A stretch of 8,470 bases of DNA from Negativibacillus sp. (GTDB lineage: Bacteria; Bacillota; Clostridia; Oscillospirales; Ruminococcaceae). The notes beneath the pieces were generated by a model, which saw nothing but the letters and a program-made list of their open reading frames with translations, had not been told where the DNA came from and ran no database searches. Position 1 is the stretch's first letter, and every line of letters begins with the position of its first letter. A program made the position numbers and the translations under genes. The stretch lies in contig JAHHTY010000073.1 of NCBI GenBank assembly GCA_020024325.1, positions 1 to 8,470 on the forward strand, written 5' to 3'. Shown here piece by piece: positions 1-6,996 of this stretch.

Positions 1-74
1 TGGGTCAGAAGGTCGTTGCAAATGTAGTTTACCGTGACGGTACACTGCTGGATGTGATTCATTCTGTAAAATAG
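1..74 (+). CDS. citF: Citrate lyase alpha subunit, C-terminal end (partial)
   Basis: The gene enters from the left edge; only the last 23 codons are present, read from base 3 and ending in TAG at 72-74. The tail contains VVYRDGTLLDVIHSVK, which resembles the YRDGT-(I/V/L)-(I/L)D-V-I ending of citrate lyase alpha subunits. CitF is the citrate:acetyl-ACP transferase subunit of the cytoplasmic citrate lyase complex, which cleaves citrate to acetate and oxaloacetate in anaerobic citrate fermentation. The identification rests on this short tail plus the citC and citXG genes directly downstream; citD and citE are expected to the left, outside the window. A hairpin terminator follows 11 bp after the stop. 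Too little is visible to judge whether the protein is intact. Confidence 0.75.
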   Translation, partial: GQKVVANVVYRDGTLLDVIHSVK

Positions 75-85
75 TTTTCGCAAAG

Positions 86-116
86 AAAAGAGGGCAGCGA
101 GTCTGTCCTCTTTTTG
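86..116 (+). terminator. Rho-independent terminator after citF
   Basis: The arms AAAAGAGGGCAG (86-97) and CTGTCCTCTTTT (103-114) pair with one G-U wobble around the loop CGAGT, and the right arm runs into a T-rich tract (TTTTTGTTTT). It sits between citF and citC, so the citrate lyase locus is probably read as at least two units, or with attenuated read-through into citC. Confidence 0.8.
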
Positions 117-165
117 TTTTATAAAAAGTTTTCGGGTAATGGGTAAAGCGGAAATATTGCTGTAC

Positions 166-194
166 TTGTTTTTCGATGGGCAATAGGGTATGAT
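166..194 (+). promoter_or_regulatory. Predicted sigma-A promoter of citC-citXG
   Basis: A -35-like TTGTTT (166-171) lies 17 bp before a -10-like TATGAT (189-194), predicting a transcript start near 201. The -10 covers the in-frame ATG at 190, which argues that translation starts at the later ATG (226). The promoter comes after the citF terminator, consistent with separate transcription of the ligase and cofactor genes. Confidence 0.5.
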
Positions 195-225
195 AATAGA
201 AAATAAGTCAAGGAAGGTGAATACG

Positions 226-1275
226 ATGGAATACAGCCAGTTTTATGAGGAAAACGGCACACCGTTTACCGGAAGAAAGCAAAAGAAAGTACGGGAATTT
301 TTGCAGTCAATGGAGCTACGCTATGATGAAGGGGTAGAGTATACGGTTAACCTTGTAACACAGGATGGAGATATTGCAGCGACAGGCTCACTGCAAAGCA
401 ATGTGCTGAAATGTGTAGCGGTTGATGACCGATTTCAGGGAATGGGACTTTCATCCCGAATTGTTACCCTGTTGATGAACCATGCAATGGAACAGGGACA
501 CAGCCATCTGTTTGTTTTTACAAAACCTAAAAATATCGCAATGTTTTCAGATTTGGGATTTTATCCTATTATCAAAACAGAGAATGTTCTGTTCATGGAA
601 AATGTCCGTGATGGCATCTCAAAATATGTTAAGGCATTGGAACGACCAATCCCAACTCCGCAAACTGTCGGAGCCATTATTGCAAACTGCAATCCGTTTA
701 CAAATGGTCATCGCTATTTGATTGAAACGGCAGCCGCACAATGTGATGTGCTCCATCTGTTTATTTTGTCCGAGGATAGAAGTGCATTTCCGGCAGAGGT
801 TCGCTATCAACTTGTAAAGAAGGGTATTGAGCCAATCAACAAGGATTTAGGAAAAATTATTCTTCACAAAACCTCAGACTATCTGATCTCTTCTGCTGTT
901 TTTCCCACCTATTTCCTCAAAGAACAACAAAAGGCAGAACAAATTAACTGTGAATTGGATTTAAGGATTTTTGCAGAATATTTTGCAAAAGAATTAGGAA
1001 TTACAAAACGCTTTGTTGGAACAGAACCATTCTGTCCGGTGACCAATGCTTATAATCGTGTGATGAAAAATATCCTGTCCGAATATGGTATTGAAGTGGT
1101 AGAAATTCCTCGCAAGCAGCAGGACAACCTTGCAATCAGCGCTTCTAAAGTAAGGGCTTGTATGATAGAGGGAGATTATGAAACTATAAAAAATATCGTC
1201 CCTCCAACGACAATGGAATATCTTTTGTCAGATGAAGGCAGAGCGATTGCCGAAAAATTAGCGGAAAAACAGTAA
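226..1275 (+). CDS. citC: [Citrate (pro-3S)-lyase] ligase
   Basis: CitC activates citrate lyase in the cytoplasm: with ATP and acetate it acetylates the thiol of the prosthetic group on the acyl carrier subunit CitD, releasing AMP and PPi. From the chosen start the protein has 349 residues, close to the roughly 350 usual for CitC. An N-terminal GNAT-like domain is visible (CVAVDDRFQGMG, residues 63-74). A nucleotidyltransferase-like domain follows, with the family signature NCNPFTNGHRYLIE at residues 154-167 (the (H/T)xGH ATP-binding motif, here TNGH) and ISASKVR at 304-310, equivalent to the ISSTxxR motif. The start at ATG 226 is chosen because AGGAAGGTG (211-219) is correctly spaced before it. 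The in-frame ATG at 190 has no proper binding site and lies in the predicted -10. citXG begins 9 bp downstream, so the two are probably co-transcribed. Confidence 0.95.
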   Translation: MEYSQFYEENGTPFTGRKQKKVREFLQSMELRYDEGVEYTVNLVTQDGDIAATGSLQSNVLKCVAVDDRFQGMGLSSRIVTLLMNHAMEQGHSHLFVFTKPKNIAMFSDLGFYPIIKTENVLFMENVRDGISKYVKALERPIPTPQTVGAIIANCNPFTNGHRYLIETAAAQCDVLHLFILSEDRSAFPAEVRYQLVKKGIEPINKDLGKIILHKTSDYLISSAVFPTYFLKEQQKAEQINCELDLRIFAEYFAKELGITKRFVGTEPFCPVTNAYNRVMKNILSEYGIEVVEIPRKQQDNLAISASKVRACMIEGDYETIKNIVPPTTMEYLLSDEGRAIAEKLAEKQ

Positions 1276-1284
1276 GGGCAAAAA

Positions 1285-2709
1285 ATGAAGAAACAAATTT
1301 TAGATGAAATTTTTCATACGTCACAAATCTCACTCTCGGATATTTTACTTTGCAGAGAACAACGAGTGCAAAACCAACAACGATTGATGAAATCGGCAGG
1401 ACAAGGAACGCTTATTAGCTTTACCTTAAATATTGTAGGCGCAGTGAAAAGTGCTCCGCTGTTTTCCAAAGCCTTCAGGGAAGGAAAAAGAAGAATTCTG
1501 CGTCAGCTATCTTATCAAGGGGCAAGGGTGATTTTGCAGGAAGAATACAGTAAAATAACCGGGGATGAGCTGTACCTTGTGACTGATGAAGATATTGTCA
1601 CAGTAAAAAGATTGATGACAGAAATTGAGGAGAGCTTTGCAATGGGCAGGCTGTTCGATATTGATGTAATGTCAACCGATAAAGTAAAAATTTCAAGACA
1701 AGAGCTTGGATTTTCACCCAGAAAATGCCTTGTTTGTGAGGAGCAGGCAGCAGCTTGTGCGAGAAGTCAAAAGCACAGTATCAATGAACTGATGGAAAAG
1801 ACAGTAGAAATTATCTGGAATTATTTTGAACAGGATTTTGCTGCGACAGTTGCTCAAAATGCCTGTCGAGCTTTATTGTATGAGGTTGCTGCCGCACCAA
1901 AACCGGGACTTGTGGATCGGGAAAATAACGGTTCCCACAAAGATATGGACTGCTTTACCTTTATTGACAGTGCCTGTACTTTGTTCCCATATTTTTGGAA
2001 CTGTACGAGAAAAGGAATTGAGATGTCGGAAGATTTGCCACAACTTTTTGCACAGCTGCGTTGTCTTGGAAAAGAAGCCGAGGATAAGATGAAGACGGCA
2101 ACAGGCGGAGTCAACACCCACAAAGGAGCTATCTTCTCAATGGGAATTATCTGTGCAGCGGTTGGCGTTTTGGAAGGCAGAGATAATCTTGGATTGTCTA
2201 TCCATAGTTGTAAACGCATGGACCGCGAAGCTTTCACAGAACAAATTTCAAGGGTCTGTCGAGAGTTATGCAGTAGTTTGACCGAAGATTTTGCTCATAT
2301 AAAAAATAAGGCAAAGTCCTCTTATGGAGAAAAACTTTACCTTCAATATGGAATTACGGGAATACGGGGAGAAGCCTCAGAAGGATTTCCTTCTGTTTTT
2401 AAAGTTGGTTTGCCTTGTCTTAAACATCAAATAGAGAAAGGACATTCTCTAAATGATGCGGGAGTAGTTACTTTGCTTGCTCTCATGCAGCAGGTGCAGG
2501 ACAGCAACATTATTGCCCGTTCTGATATGGATACTCTTTTATGGGTTCAAAGGCGAGCAAAAGAGCTGTTGGATACCGGAACAAAAATGGAAGGTATTCG
2601 GGAATTTGACCGAGAAATGATACAGAAAAATATCAGTCCCGGAGGCTGTGCCGACCTGTTAGCCTTGTCCTACTTCCTTTATTTTTGTCAGCAGAGCATT
2701 ACACCATAG
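1285..2709 (+). CDS. citXG: Bifunctional CitX-CitG fusion (citrate lyase cofactor synthesis and transfer)
   Basis: This 474-residue protein joins two enzymes that are separate in Escherichia coli. The N-terminal part (about 1-170) is CitX-like and transfers the 2'-(5''-triphosphoribosyl)-3'-dephospho-CoA group onto apo-CitD. Its marks are GRLFDIDVMS (121-130) and the Cys/Arg-rich PRKCLVCEEQAAACARSQKH (145-164). The C-terminal part (about 180-474) is CitG-like and makes that cofactor precursor from ATP and dephospho-CoA, releasing adenine. Its marks are EVAAAPKPGLVDRENNGSHK (200-219) and TGGVNTHKGAIFSMG (273-287). Fused CitXG proteins are known, for example in Haemophilus. The start is ATG 1285 with a modest AGGG just after the citC stop. 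A strong bidirectional hairpin ends the unit. No frameshift or missing motif is visible. Confidence 0.93.
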   Translation: MKKQILDEIFHTSQISLSDILLCREQRVQNQQRLMKSAGQGTLISFTLNIVGAVKSAPLFSKAFREGKRRILRQLSYQGARVILQEEYSKITGDELYLVTDEDIVTVKRLMTEIEESFAMGRLFDIDVMSTDKVKISRQELGFSPRKCLVCEEQAAACARSQKHSINELMEKTVEIIWNYFEQDFAATVAQNACRALLYEVAAAPKPGLVDRENNGSHKDMDCFTFIDSACTLFPYFWNCTRKGIEMSEDLPQLFAQLRCLGKEAEDKMKTATGGVNTHKGAIFSMGIICAAVGVLEGRDNLGLSIHSCKRMDREAFTEQISRVCRELCSSLTEDFAHIKNKAKSSYGEKLYLQYGITGIRGEASEGFPSVFKVGLPCLKHQIEKGHSLNDAGVVTLLALMQQVQDSNIIARSDMDTLLWVQRRAKELLDTGTKMEGIREFDREMIQKNISPGGCADLLALSYFLYFCQQSITP

Positions 2710-2715
2710 ATATAT

Positions 2716-2755
2716 TAAAAAGGCTTCCTATCCCGCAGGATAGGAAGCCTTTTTA
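2716..2755. terminator. Bidirectional terminator between convergent citXG and ohyA
   Basis: A perfect 18-bp stem (2716-2733 with 2738-2755) with a CGCA loop has an A tract on one side and a T tract on the other, so it works as an intrinsic terminator for both strands. It lies 7 bp after the citXG stop and 22 bp after the ohyA stop, and probably serves both transcripts. Confidence 0.92.
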
Positions 2756-2777
2756 GGGATACATGAATTATCAAGGA

Positions 2778-4553
2778 TTAGATTACGTCGTATTGTTTTA
2801 AAAGTTTCATAATATCGGTTCCGTCAATCCTTTTGAGAACTTCTTTTAGTGCGATTCTTTCCATCAGTCCAAGTTCCATATCGGTAATTTTTTTACCGTC
2901 ACGCAAAGCAACGGTTGCGTGCAGTAAATCACGAATATCATAGGTGCTTCCCCAAACTTCGGGAACGCCACGGTCAACATTCAGCAGTGTGTAAACTGCT
3001 TCCATACCGGTGCGGATGGAATATTCTGAGGTAAAGATGGTATCACGGACAGTTTCCGCAAACTGACCGATAAAGGCAAAGTTGACAGCACCATCAGGAA
3101 CAATTTTCGGGCGGTCACCTGCTTCACGAGGCATAAAGAAAGCGGTGATATAAGGCATCATGCAAGGAACCGTATTTGCACTGTGCTCTGCAAGCTCCGG
3201 AATTTGCTCTTCCGGAACACCCATATGATATAACCATTCCATGCAGATTTCTTTTCCGGTACATTCACGCATTGCCTTTTTAACATAGTTGCCGGGTTTG
3301 TCGCTGAACAATCCGTAAATCCAGCCGACCAACTGCCCCTTTGGCTGTGAGCGGAACTGTGGCTGACGGTTAAATGTCCAGCTGAGAAGCCAATTAGAAT
3401 CTTTTGCGGTGACAATGCCTCCTGTAACGACCTTTCCGGAGAATGGGTCACGCTGACAGATTTTTTGTACATAAGGCGGAATTTTGTCATCCAATGTGGT
3501 AACGGTAGCGCTCATCCAGTTTGTTTGTTCAGGGTTGCTGCAGAATTTATCAGGGTGTCCGAAAGATGGGTCCTGAGCAGCAATTTTGCGCCACATATCC
3601 CAGCCTCCGCCTTCCTTGATTTCATAATTGAAGCTGGCAGGGGTGTTCTGACTGCCAAGGGACGAATTTTCTACACAACCGCCGTTGGTGATAAAGACAA
3701 GATCATTTTCGGTTAAGCAAATGCTTTCTTCTTTGCCGTCGCGGATAACAATCATTTTTTTTGCAAGCTTCTTTTCTTTTTGAATATCAAACTCTACATT
3801 GACAACCTTAACACCATAGTGGAACTGAACATTGTGGCTTTCCAGGTAACGAACCATAGGCAGAATCATCGATTCGTACTGGTTATATTTTGTAAAACGC
3901 AGTGCAGTGAAATCAGGAAGTCCGCCGATGTGATGGATAAAGCGTTTGATATACAGCTTCATCTCGAGAGCAGAATGCCAGTTTTCAAATGCAAACATGG
4001 TTCTCCAGTACAGCCAGAAGTTGGAATTCAGCACTTCGTCGTCAAAAAATTCGGTGATACGTTTGTTGTAAAGTTCTTCATCAGGGGTGAAGAAGAGTTT
4101 CATAATCTCCATAGCACCCTTGTCAGAAATATTAAATTTTTTGTCGGTGTGGGCATCCTGACCCCGATTTACAGTAGCACGCATTAAGGAATAGTTAGGG
4201 TCACGTTTGTTCAGCCAGTAATATTCGTCCAAAACCGATACGTCCGGGGTTTCAATCGAAGGGATAGAGCGGAACAAATCCCACATACATTCAAAGTGGT
4301 TATCCATTTCACGGCCGCCACGCATTACATATCCGACATTGTTATAAAGATAACCGTCGCAAGCGCCCCCGGGAATAGGGTCTTTTTCTAAAATATGAAT
4401 GTGTTCTCCCTGCATCTGTCCGTCACGAACAAGAAAGCAGGCACTAGCCAATGCAGCAAGACCGGAACCGATAATATAAGCGGATTTTTGGTCTACACCT
4501 TCCGGTTTAACTGGACGTGCAAAGGACTCGTAATTGCCACTGCTGTAATACAT
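2778..4553 (-). CDS. ohyA: Oleate hydratase (fatty acid double-bond hydratase, 'myosin-cross-reactive antigen' family)
   Basis: This FAD-containing enzyme adds water to the cis-9 double bond of oleate and related free fatty acids to give 10-hydroxy fatty acids. In gut and pathogenic Firmicutes it detoxifies host unsaturated fatty acids. From ATG 4553 it has 591 residues, the same length as the Staphylococcus aureus enzyme. The N-terminus MYYSSGNYESFARP is typical of the family. The FAD Rossmann motif GSGLAALASA is at 29-38, and the ILEKDPIPGG segment starts at 54. In GGREMDNHF (79-87) Glu82 matches the catalytic glutamate, and Tyr201 (in KLYIKRF) matches the catalytic tyrosine of S. aureus OhyA, so it is probably active. 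The start is chosen because GGAGG (4565-4561) sits 7 bp before ATG 4553; the upstream in-frame ATG at 4571 overlaps that site. It is transcribed divergently from the TetR gene, its likely regulator. Confidence 0.97.
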   Translation of the reverse strand: MYYSSGNYESFARPVKPEGVDQKSAYIIGSGLAALASACFLVRDGQMQGEHIHILEKDPIPGGACDGYLYNNVGYVMRGGREMDNHFECMWDLFRSIPSIETPDVSVLDEYYWLNKRDPNYSLMRATVNRGQDAHTDKKFNISDKGAMEIMKLFFTPDEELYNKRITEFFDDEVLNSNFWLYWRTMFAFENWHSALEMKLYIKRFIHHIGGLPDFTALRFTKYNQYESMILPMVRYLESHNVQFHYGVKVVNVEFDIQKEKKLAKKMIVIRDGKEESICLTENDLVFITNGGCVENSSLGSQNTPASFNYEIKEGGGWDMWRKIAAQDPSFGHPDKFCSNPEQTNWMSATVTTLDDKIPPYVQKICQRDPFSGKVVTGGIVTAKDSNWLLSWTFNRQPQFRSQPKGQLVGWIYGLFSDKPGNYVKKAMRECTGKEICMEWLYHMGVPEEQIPELAEHSANTVPCMMPYITAFFMPREAGDRPKIVPDGAVNFAFIGQFAETVRDTIFTSEYSIRTGMEAVYTLLNVDRGVPEVWGSTYDIRDLLHATVALRDGKKITDMELGLMERIALKEVLKRIDGTDIMKLLKQYDVI

Positions 4554-4599
4554 ATAGAAACCTCCATTCAAAAGTGAACAACATTTTTTTGATGCCTGT

Positions 4600-4637
4600 A
4601 TTATAATCTGTATGGGATTTTCTTTCTATAGACAAAA
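4600..4637 (-). promoter_or_regulatory. Predicted ohyA promoter with upstream TTTTGTCTA element
   Basis: Read on the minus strand, a perfect TATAAT (4605-4600) lies 17 bp after a weak -35 TAGAAA (4628-4623), predicting a transcript start near 4593 and a leader of about 40 nt. Directly before the -35 is TTTTGTCTA (4637-4629), which recurs in the same position at the radical SAM gene promoter. The palindrome TCTATAGA (4625-4632) overlaps the -35 and could be part of an operator. Confidence 0.55.
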
Positions 4638-4658
4638 AAAGCAGGATGTTTATTTTTT

Positions 4659-4680
4659 TGACAAAATACATTGATTGTCA
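4659..4680. promoter_or_regulatory. Candidate TetR-family operator between ohyA and its regulator
   Basis: An inverted repeat with 6-bp arms TGACAA (4659-4664) and TTGTCA (4675-4680), 10 bp apart, lies in the middle of the divergent intergenic region, between the two predicted promoters. The half-site TTGTC also occurs in the ohyA and radical SAM promoter elements. Assignment to the neighbouring TetR protein is inference from position and symmetry only. Confidence 0.35.
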
Positions 4681-4717
4681 GAAAAAAGAAAGGGTAAATC
4701 TCCCAGAGAAAGAATAT

Positions 4718-4746
4718 TTGTATATACCATGAAAATATGTTATTAT
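4718..4746 (+). promoter_or_regulatory. Predicted promoter of the TetR-family gene
   Basis: TTGTAT (4718-4723), a 17-bp spacer and TATTAT (4741-4746) form a sigma-A-like promoter. TG at 4738-4739, one base before the -10, gives an extended -10. The predicted start near 4753 leaves a leader of about 37 nt. Confidence 0.5.
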
Positions 4747-4789
4747 GAGAAAAAGATATTCATCCTTAGCGCAGTAAAGGAGAATGACT

Positions 4790-5353
4790 ATGTCACAAAT
4801 TACAAAACAGGCAATGGCAAACTCTTTAAAACATCTGCTTGAGAAAAAAGCATTGAGTAAAATTACCATTAAAGATATTGTAGAGGACTGCGGAGTCAAT
4901 CGCCAAACCTTTTATTACCATTTTCAGGATGTCTATGATTTGGTAGAATGGATTTTTTACAACGATCTTGATAAAGTGATAGGGGATAAAAGATATTATA
5001 CCAATTGGCATGAAGGCTGCCGGAGAATACTGGATTATATGCAGCAAAACAAAAAACTTGTTTTAAATGTTTACTATTCTGTTAATCGTGTAAAATTGGA
5101 AGACTATTTTAAATCTTGGATGCACCCAATGCTGGCAGATATTGTAAAAGAGCTGACGCAGGATATCTCGATTCAAGATGAGGATAGAGAATTTGTGACC
5201 GATGTTTATCTCTCTATGTTGGTGGGACTTTTTATGCAGTGGGTAGAGCATGATATGCCACAAGAAAAGCTGCGATTATTGGATAAATTGTTTTGCTGTC
5301 TGGATGGAAGTATTCGGCAAATGCTTGAAAAGTTTTCACAGAAAAATATATAA
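4790..5353 (+). CDS. TetR/AcrR-family transcriptional regulator
   Basis: A 187-residue one-component DNA-binding regulator. The N-terminal helix-turn-helix is clear: ITIKDIVEDCGVNRQTFYYHF at residues 25-45, with the FYYHF recognition-helix ending typical of TetR proteins. The remaining part is helical and would hold the ligand pocket and dimer surface; it resembles the TetR subgroup that includes DhaS-like regulators, but the ligand cannot be read from sequence. The start is ATG 4790, 7 bp after AAAGGAG (4776-4782); the ATG at 4784 is only one base from that site. It is divergent from ohyA and followed, after a hairpin, by the radical SAM gene. The shared promoter element at both neighbours suggests it represses them, with free fatty acids as a plausible but unproven inducer. 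Confidence 0.9.
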   Translation: MSQITKQAMANSLKHLLEKKALSKITIKDIVEDCGVNRQTFYYHFQDVYDLVEWIFYNDLDKVIGDKRYYTNWHEGCRRILDYMQQNKKLVLNVYYSVNRVKLEDYFKSWMHPMLADIVKELTQDISIQDEDREFVTDVYLSMLVGLFMQWVEHDMPQEKLRLLDKLFCCLDGSIRQMLEKFSQKNI

Positions 5354-5408
5354 TAGACAAAAGCACCGTTGTGTCTAAAGATAGGACACTGCGGTGCTTT
5401 TGTCTATT
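5352..5408 (+). terminator. Long hairpin terminator overlapping the TetR gene stop codon
   Basis: Two 24-nt arms (5352-5375 and 5385-5408) pair with a single mismatch and one G-U around a 9-nt loop. The GC core GCACCG/CGGTGC is followed by TTTTGTCTATTG, a terminator-like tail. The left arm begins inside the TAA stop of the TetR gene. The right arm carries the TTTTGTCTA element and the first bases of the -35 of the next gene, so termination and promoter signals overlap. Confidence 0.7.
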
Positions 5409-5435
5409 GTTGCATCCAAATTATGGAACTATAAT
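5398..5435 (+). promoter_or_regulatory. Predicted promoter of the radical SAM gene with TTTTGTCTA element
   Basis: A perfect TATAAT (5430-5435) lies 17 bp after a weak -35 TTGTTG (5407-5412); TTTTGTCTA (5398-5406) directly precedes the -35. The inverted repeat ATTAT-N6-ATAAT (5420-5435) overlaps the -10. The predicted start is near 5442. The layout matches the ohyA promoter base for base in spacing. Confidence 0.55.
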
Positions 5436-5446
5436 AAAAGTTAATA

Positions 5447-5456
5447 TGAGATCTCA
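5447..5456. promoter_or_regulatory. Palindrome TGAGATCTCA just after the radical SAM transcript start
   Basis: A perfect 10-bp palindrome a few bases downstream of the predicted transcript start, where a repressor could block elongation. No matching copy was seen at ohyA, so its role is open. Confidence 0.2.
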
Positions 5457-5479
5457 AAATCAAGAGGGAGTGGAATAAT

Positions 5480-6835
5480 ATGAAACTGTCTGAAAAGATG
5501 ATGAGCTTAGGGATTAAAAAAGCCTTAGATTATCTGGAAAAAGACCCGGATAAAAATCTCCCAAAATTGATGGAGTGGGTAGATAATACAATGCCGGCAG
5601 AAACATATGCCGAGCAGAGAAAAGTGATTCGGGGCATTATGCAAAACCCGGATAGTAACTGGATGAAACTGATACATAATGTATGGCAAGATACAGACCC
5701 GGAAATTATTAAACAGTTCTTTCTGAACTTTATTTTAAATGCAAACTTTGAGTGGGTTGCAAAGAGAGAAAAAGTTATAGAGAAATATCACTGCAATGTT
5801 CCGTGGGCAATTCTTTTGGACCCAACCTCTGCATGCAACCTCCATTGCACCGGATGTTGGGCAGCAGAGTATGGCAACCGCTTGAATCTTTCTTTTGATG
5901 AAATTGATTCTATTATCATGCAAGGTAAAGAGCTGGGTGTATACATGTACATCTACACCGGTGGCGAACCGATGATGAGAAAAAAAGACCTGATTGCCTT
6001 GTGTAATAAACACAGCGATTGTGAATTTTTGGCTTTCACCAATGCAACCATGATTGACGAAGACTTTGCTGATGAAATGCTGCGTGTCAAAAACTTTATC
6101 CCTGCAATCAGTGTGGAAGGTTCGGAAGAAACTACCGACGGCAGACGAGGCAAAGGAACTTATCAAAAAGTAGTGCGTGCAATGGAAATTCTGAAACGTA
6201 AAAAACTTCCGTTTGGTGTTTCCTGCTGCTACACCAGCCAGAACCTTGATTCAATCAGCTCAGAGGAATTTATCGACCAGTTGGTAGATTGGGGCGCAAA
6301 GTTTGCCTGGTTCTTCCACTATATGCCGGTCGGAAACGGAGCAGTTGCCGATTTGCTTCCATCACCACAGCAGCGCGAGCAAATGTATCATAAAATCAGA
6401 GAATACCGCAATACAAAACCGCTGTTTACAATTGATTTCCAGAACGATGGCGAGTATGTTGGCGGATGTATCGCCGGAGGCAGAAACTATCTTCATATCA
6501 ATCCAAACGGTGATATTGAGCCTTGCGTATTTATTCACTATTCCGATTCCAATATCCGTGAGAAAACCTTGCTGGAGGCACTGACTTCACCACTGTTTAT
6601 GGCATATCACGATGGTCAGCCGTTTAATAAAAACCATCTGCGTCCTTGCCCAATGCTGGAAAATCCGGAAAAGCTCATGCAGATGGTGGCACAGACAGGG
6701 GCACATTCCACCGACTTGGAATCTCCGGAAAGTGCAGAACATCTGTGCGGAAAATGTATCAGCTATGCACAAAATTGGACACCAACCGCAGACCGTCTGT
6801 GGCAGTGCAGCTGTGCAAATTGTCATAAAGACTAA
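5480..6835 (+). CDS. Radical SAM protein with SPASM-like C-terminal cysteine cluster
   Basis: A 451-residue protein. Residues 1-105 form a helical N-terminal extension without a recognised motif. The radical SAM core begins near 108, with CNLHCTGC (Cys119, 123, 126; CxxxCxxC) for the SAM-binding 4Fe-4S cluster and GGEP at 161-164. The C-terminal part has Cys330-x13-G-x4-Cys349, Cys390, CGKC (423-426) and CSCANC (443-448). This resembles a SPASM or twitch domain holding extra iron-sulfur clusters, so an oxygen-sensitive cytoplasmic enzyme making 5'-deoxyadenosyl radicals is expected. The substrate is not recognisable. SPASM proteins often mature peptides, but no precursor peptide gene is adjacent in the unit. 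The context (ohyA, TetR, shared promoter element) instead hints at lipid or fatty acid chemistry, as inference only. The start ATG 5480 follows GAGGGAGTGG (5464-5473). It is monocistronic, with a terminator at 6895. Confidence 0.88.
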   Translation: MKLSEKMMSLGIKKALDYLEKDPDKNLPKLMEWVDNTMPAETYAEQRKVIRGIMQNPDSNWMKLIHNVWQDTDPEIIKQFFLNFILNANFEWVAKREKVIEKYHCNVPWAILLDPTSACNLHCTGCWAAEYGNRLNLSFDEIDSIIMQGKELGVYMYIYTGGEPMMRKKDLIALCNKHSDCEFLAFTNATMIDEDFADEMLRVKNFIPAISVEGSEETTDGRRGKGTYQKVVRAMEILKRKKLPFGVSCCYTSQNLDSISSEEFIDQLVDWGAKFAWFFHYMPVGNGAVADLLPSPQQREQMYHKIREYRNTKPLFTIDFQNDGEYVGGCIAGGRNYLHINPNGDIEPCVFIHYSDSNIREKTLLEALTSPLFMAYHDGQPFNKNHLRPCPMLENPEKLMQMVAQTGAHSTDLESPESAEHLCGKCISYAQNWTPTADRLWQCSCANCHKD

Positions 6836-6894
6836 TCCTTTTTTCATACCCTATCTTCTCGGTGATAATAAGACTGAGAAAAATCCTATTTAAT

Positions 6895-6939
6895 GACCGA
6901 GAGGACTTGAACGTTTGTTCAAGTCCTCTCGGTCGTTTT
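6895..6939 (+). terminator. Strong terminator after the radical SAM gene
   Basis: A perfect 18-bp stem (6895-6912 with 6917-6934) with a GTTT loop is followed by GTTTT. It ends the radical SAM transcript 60 bp after its stop and insulates the peptide gene that follows. Confidence 0.9.
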
Positions 6940-6950
6940 CGTATAAAGCG

Positions 6951-6996
6951 AACATATCGTTTTGTATCCAGAAAAACTAGCATGAAACGATATGTT
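6951..6996. promoter_or_regulatory. Operator copy 1: inverted repeat before the peptide gene
   Basis: The 12-bp arms AACATATCGTTT (6951-6962) and AAACGATATGTT (6985-6996) are perfect inverted copies, separated by 22 bp. One further base pair (G6950/C6997) extends the match to 13 bp. The right arm overlaps the -35 region of the peptide gene promoter and ends 19 bp before its -10. The same element recurs at 8237-8282. It is most likely the binding site of the HTH-TPR regulator encoded at 8126-7197, inferred from location and duplication. Confidence 0.7.

Noticed and set aside
190..225. ATG 190 as start of citC
   Set aside because: It overlaps the predicted -10 and lacks a spaced ribosome binding site; AGGAAGGTG fits ATG 226 and gives the usual protein length.
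2877..2888. CATATCGGTAAT inside ohyA, resembling one operator arm
   Set aside because: Only a single partial half-site within coding sequence, with no partner arm at the 22-bp spacing.
3465..4187. Plus-strand open frames antisense to ohyA
   Set aside because: They are shadows of the clearly coding ohyA strand and have no ribosome binding sites or recognisable domains.
4554..4571. ATG at 4571 as start of ohyA
   Set aside because: It overlaps the GGAGG that serves ATG 4553; the latter gives the standard 591-residue protein with catalytic residues at family positions.
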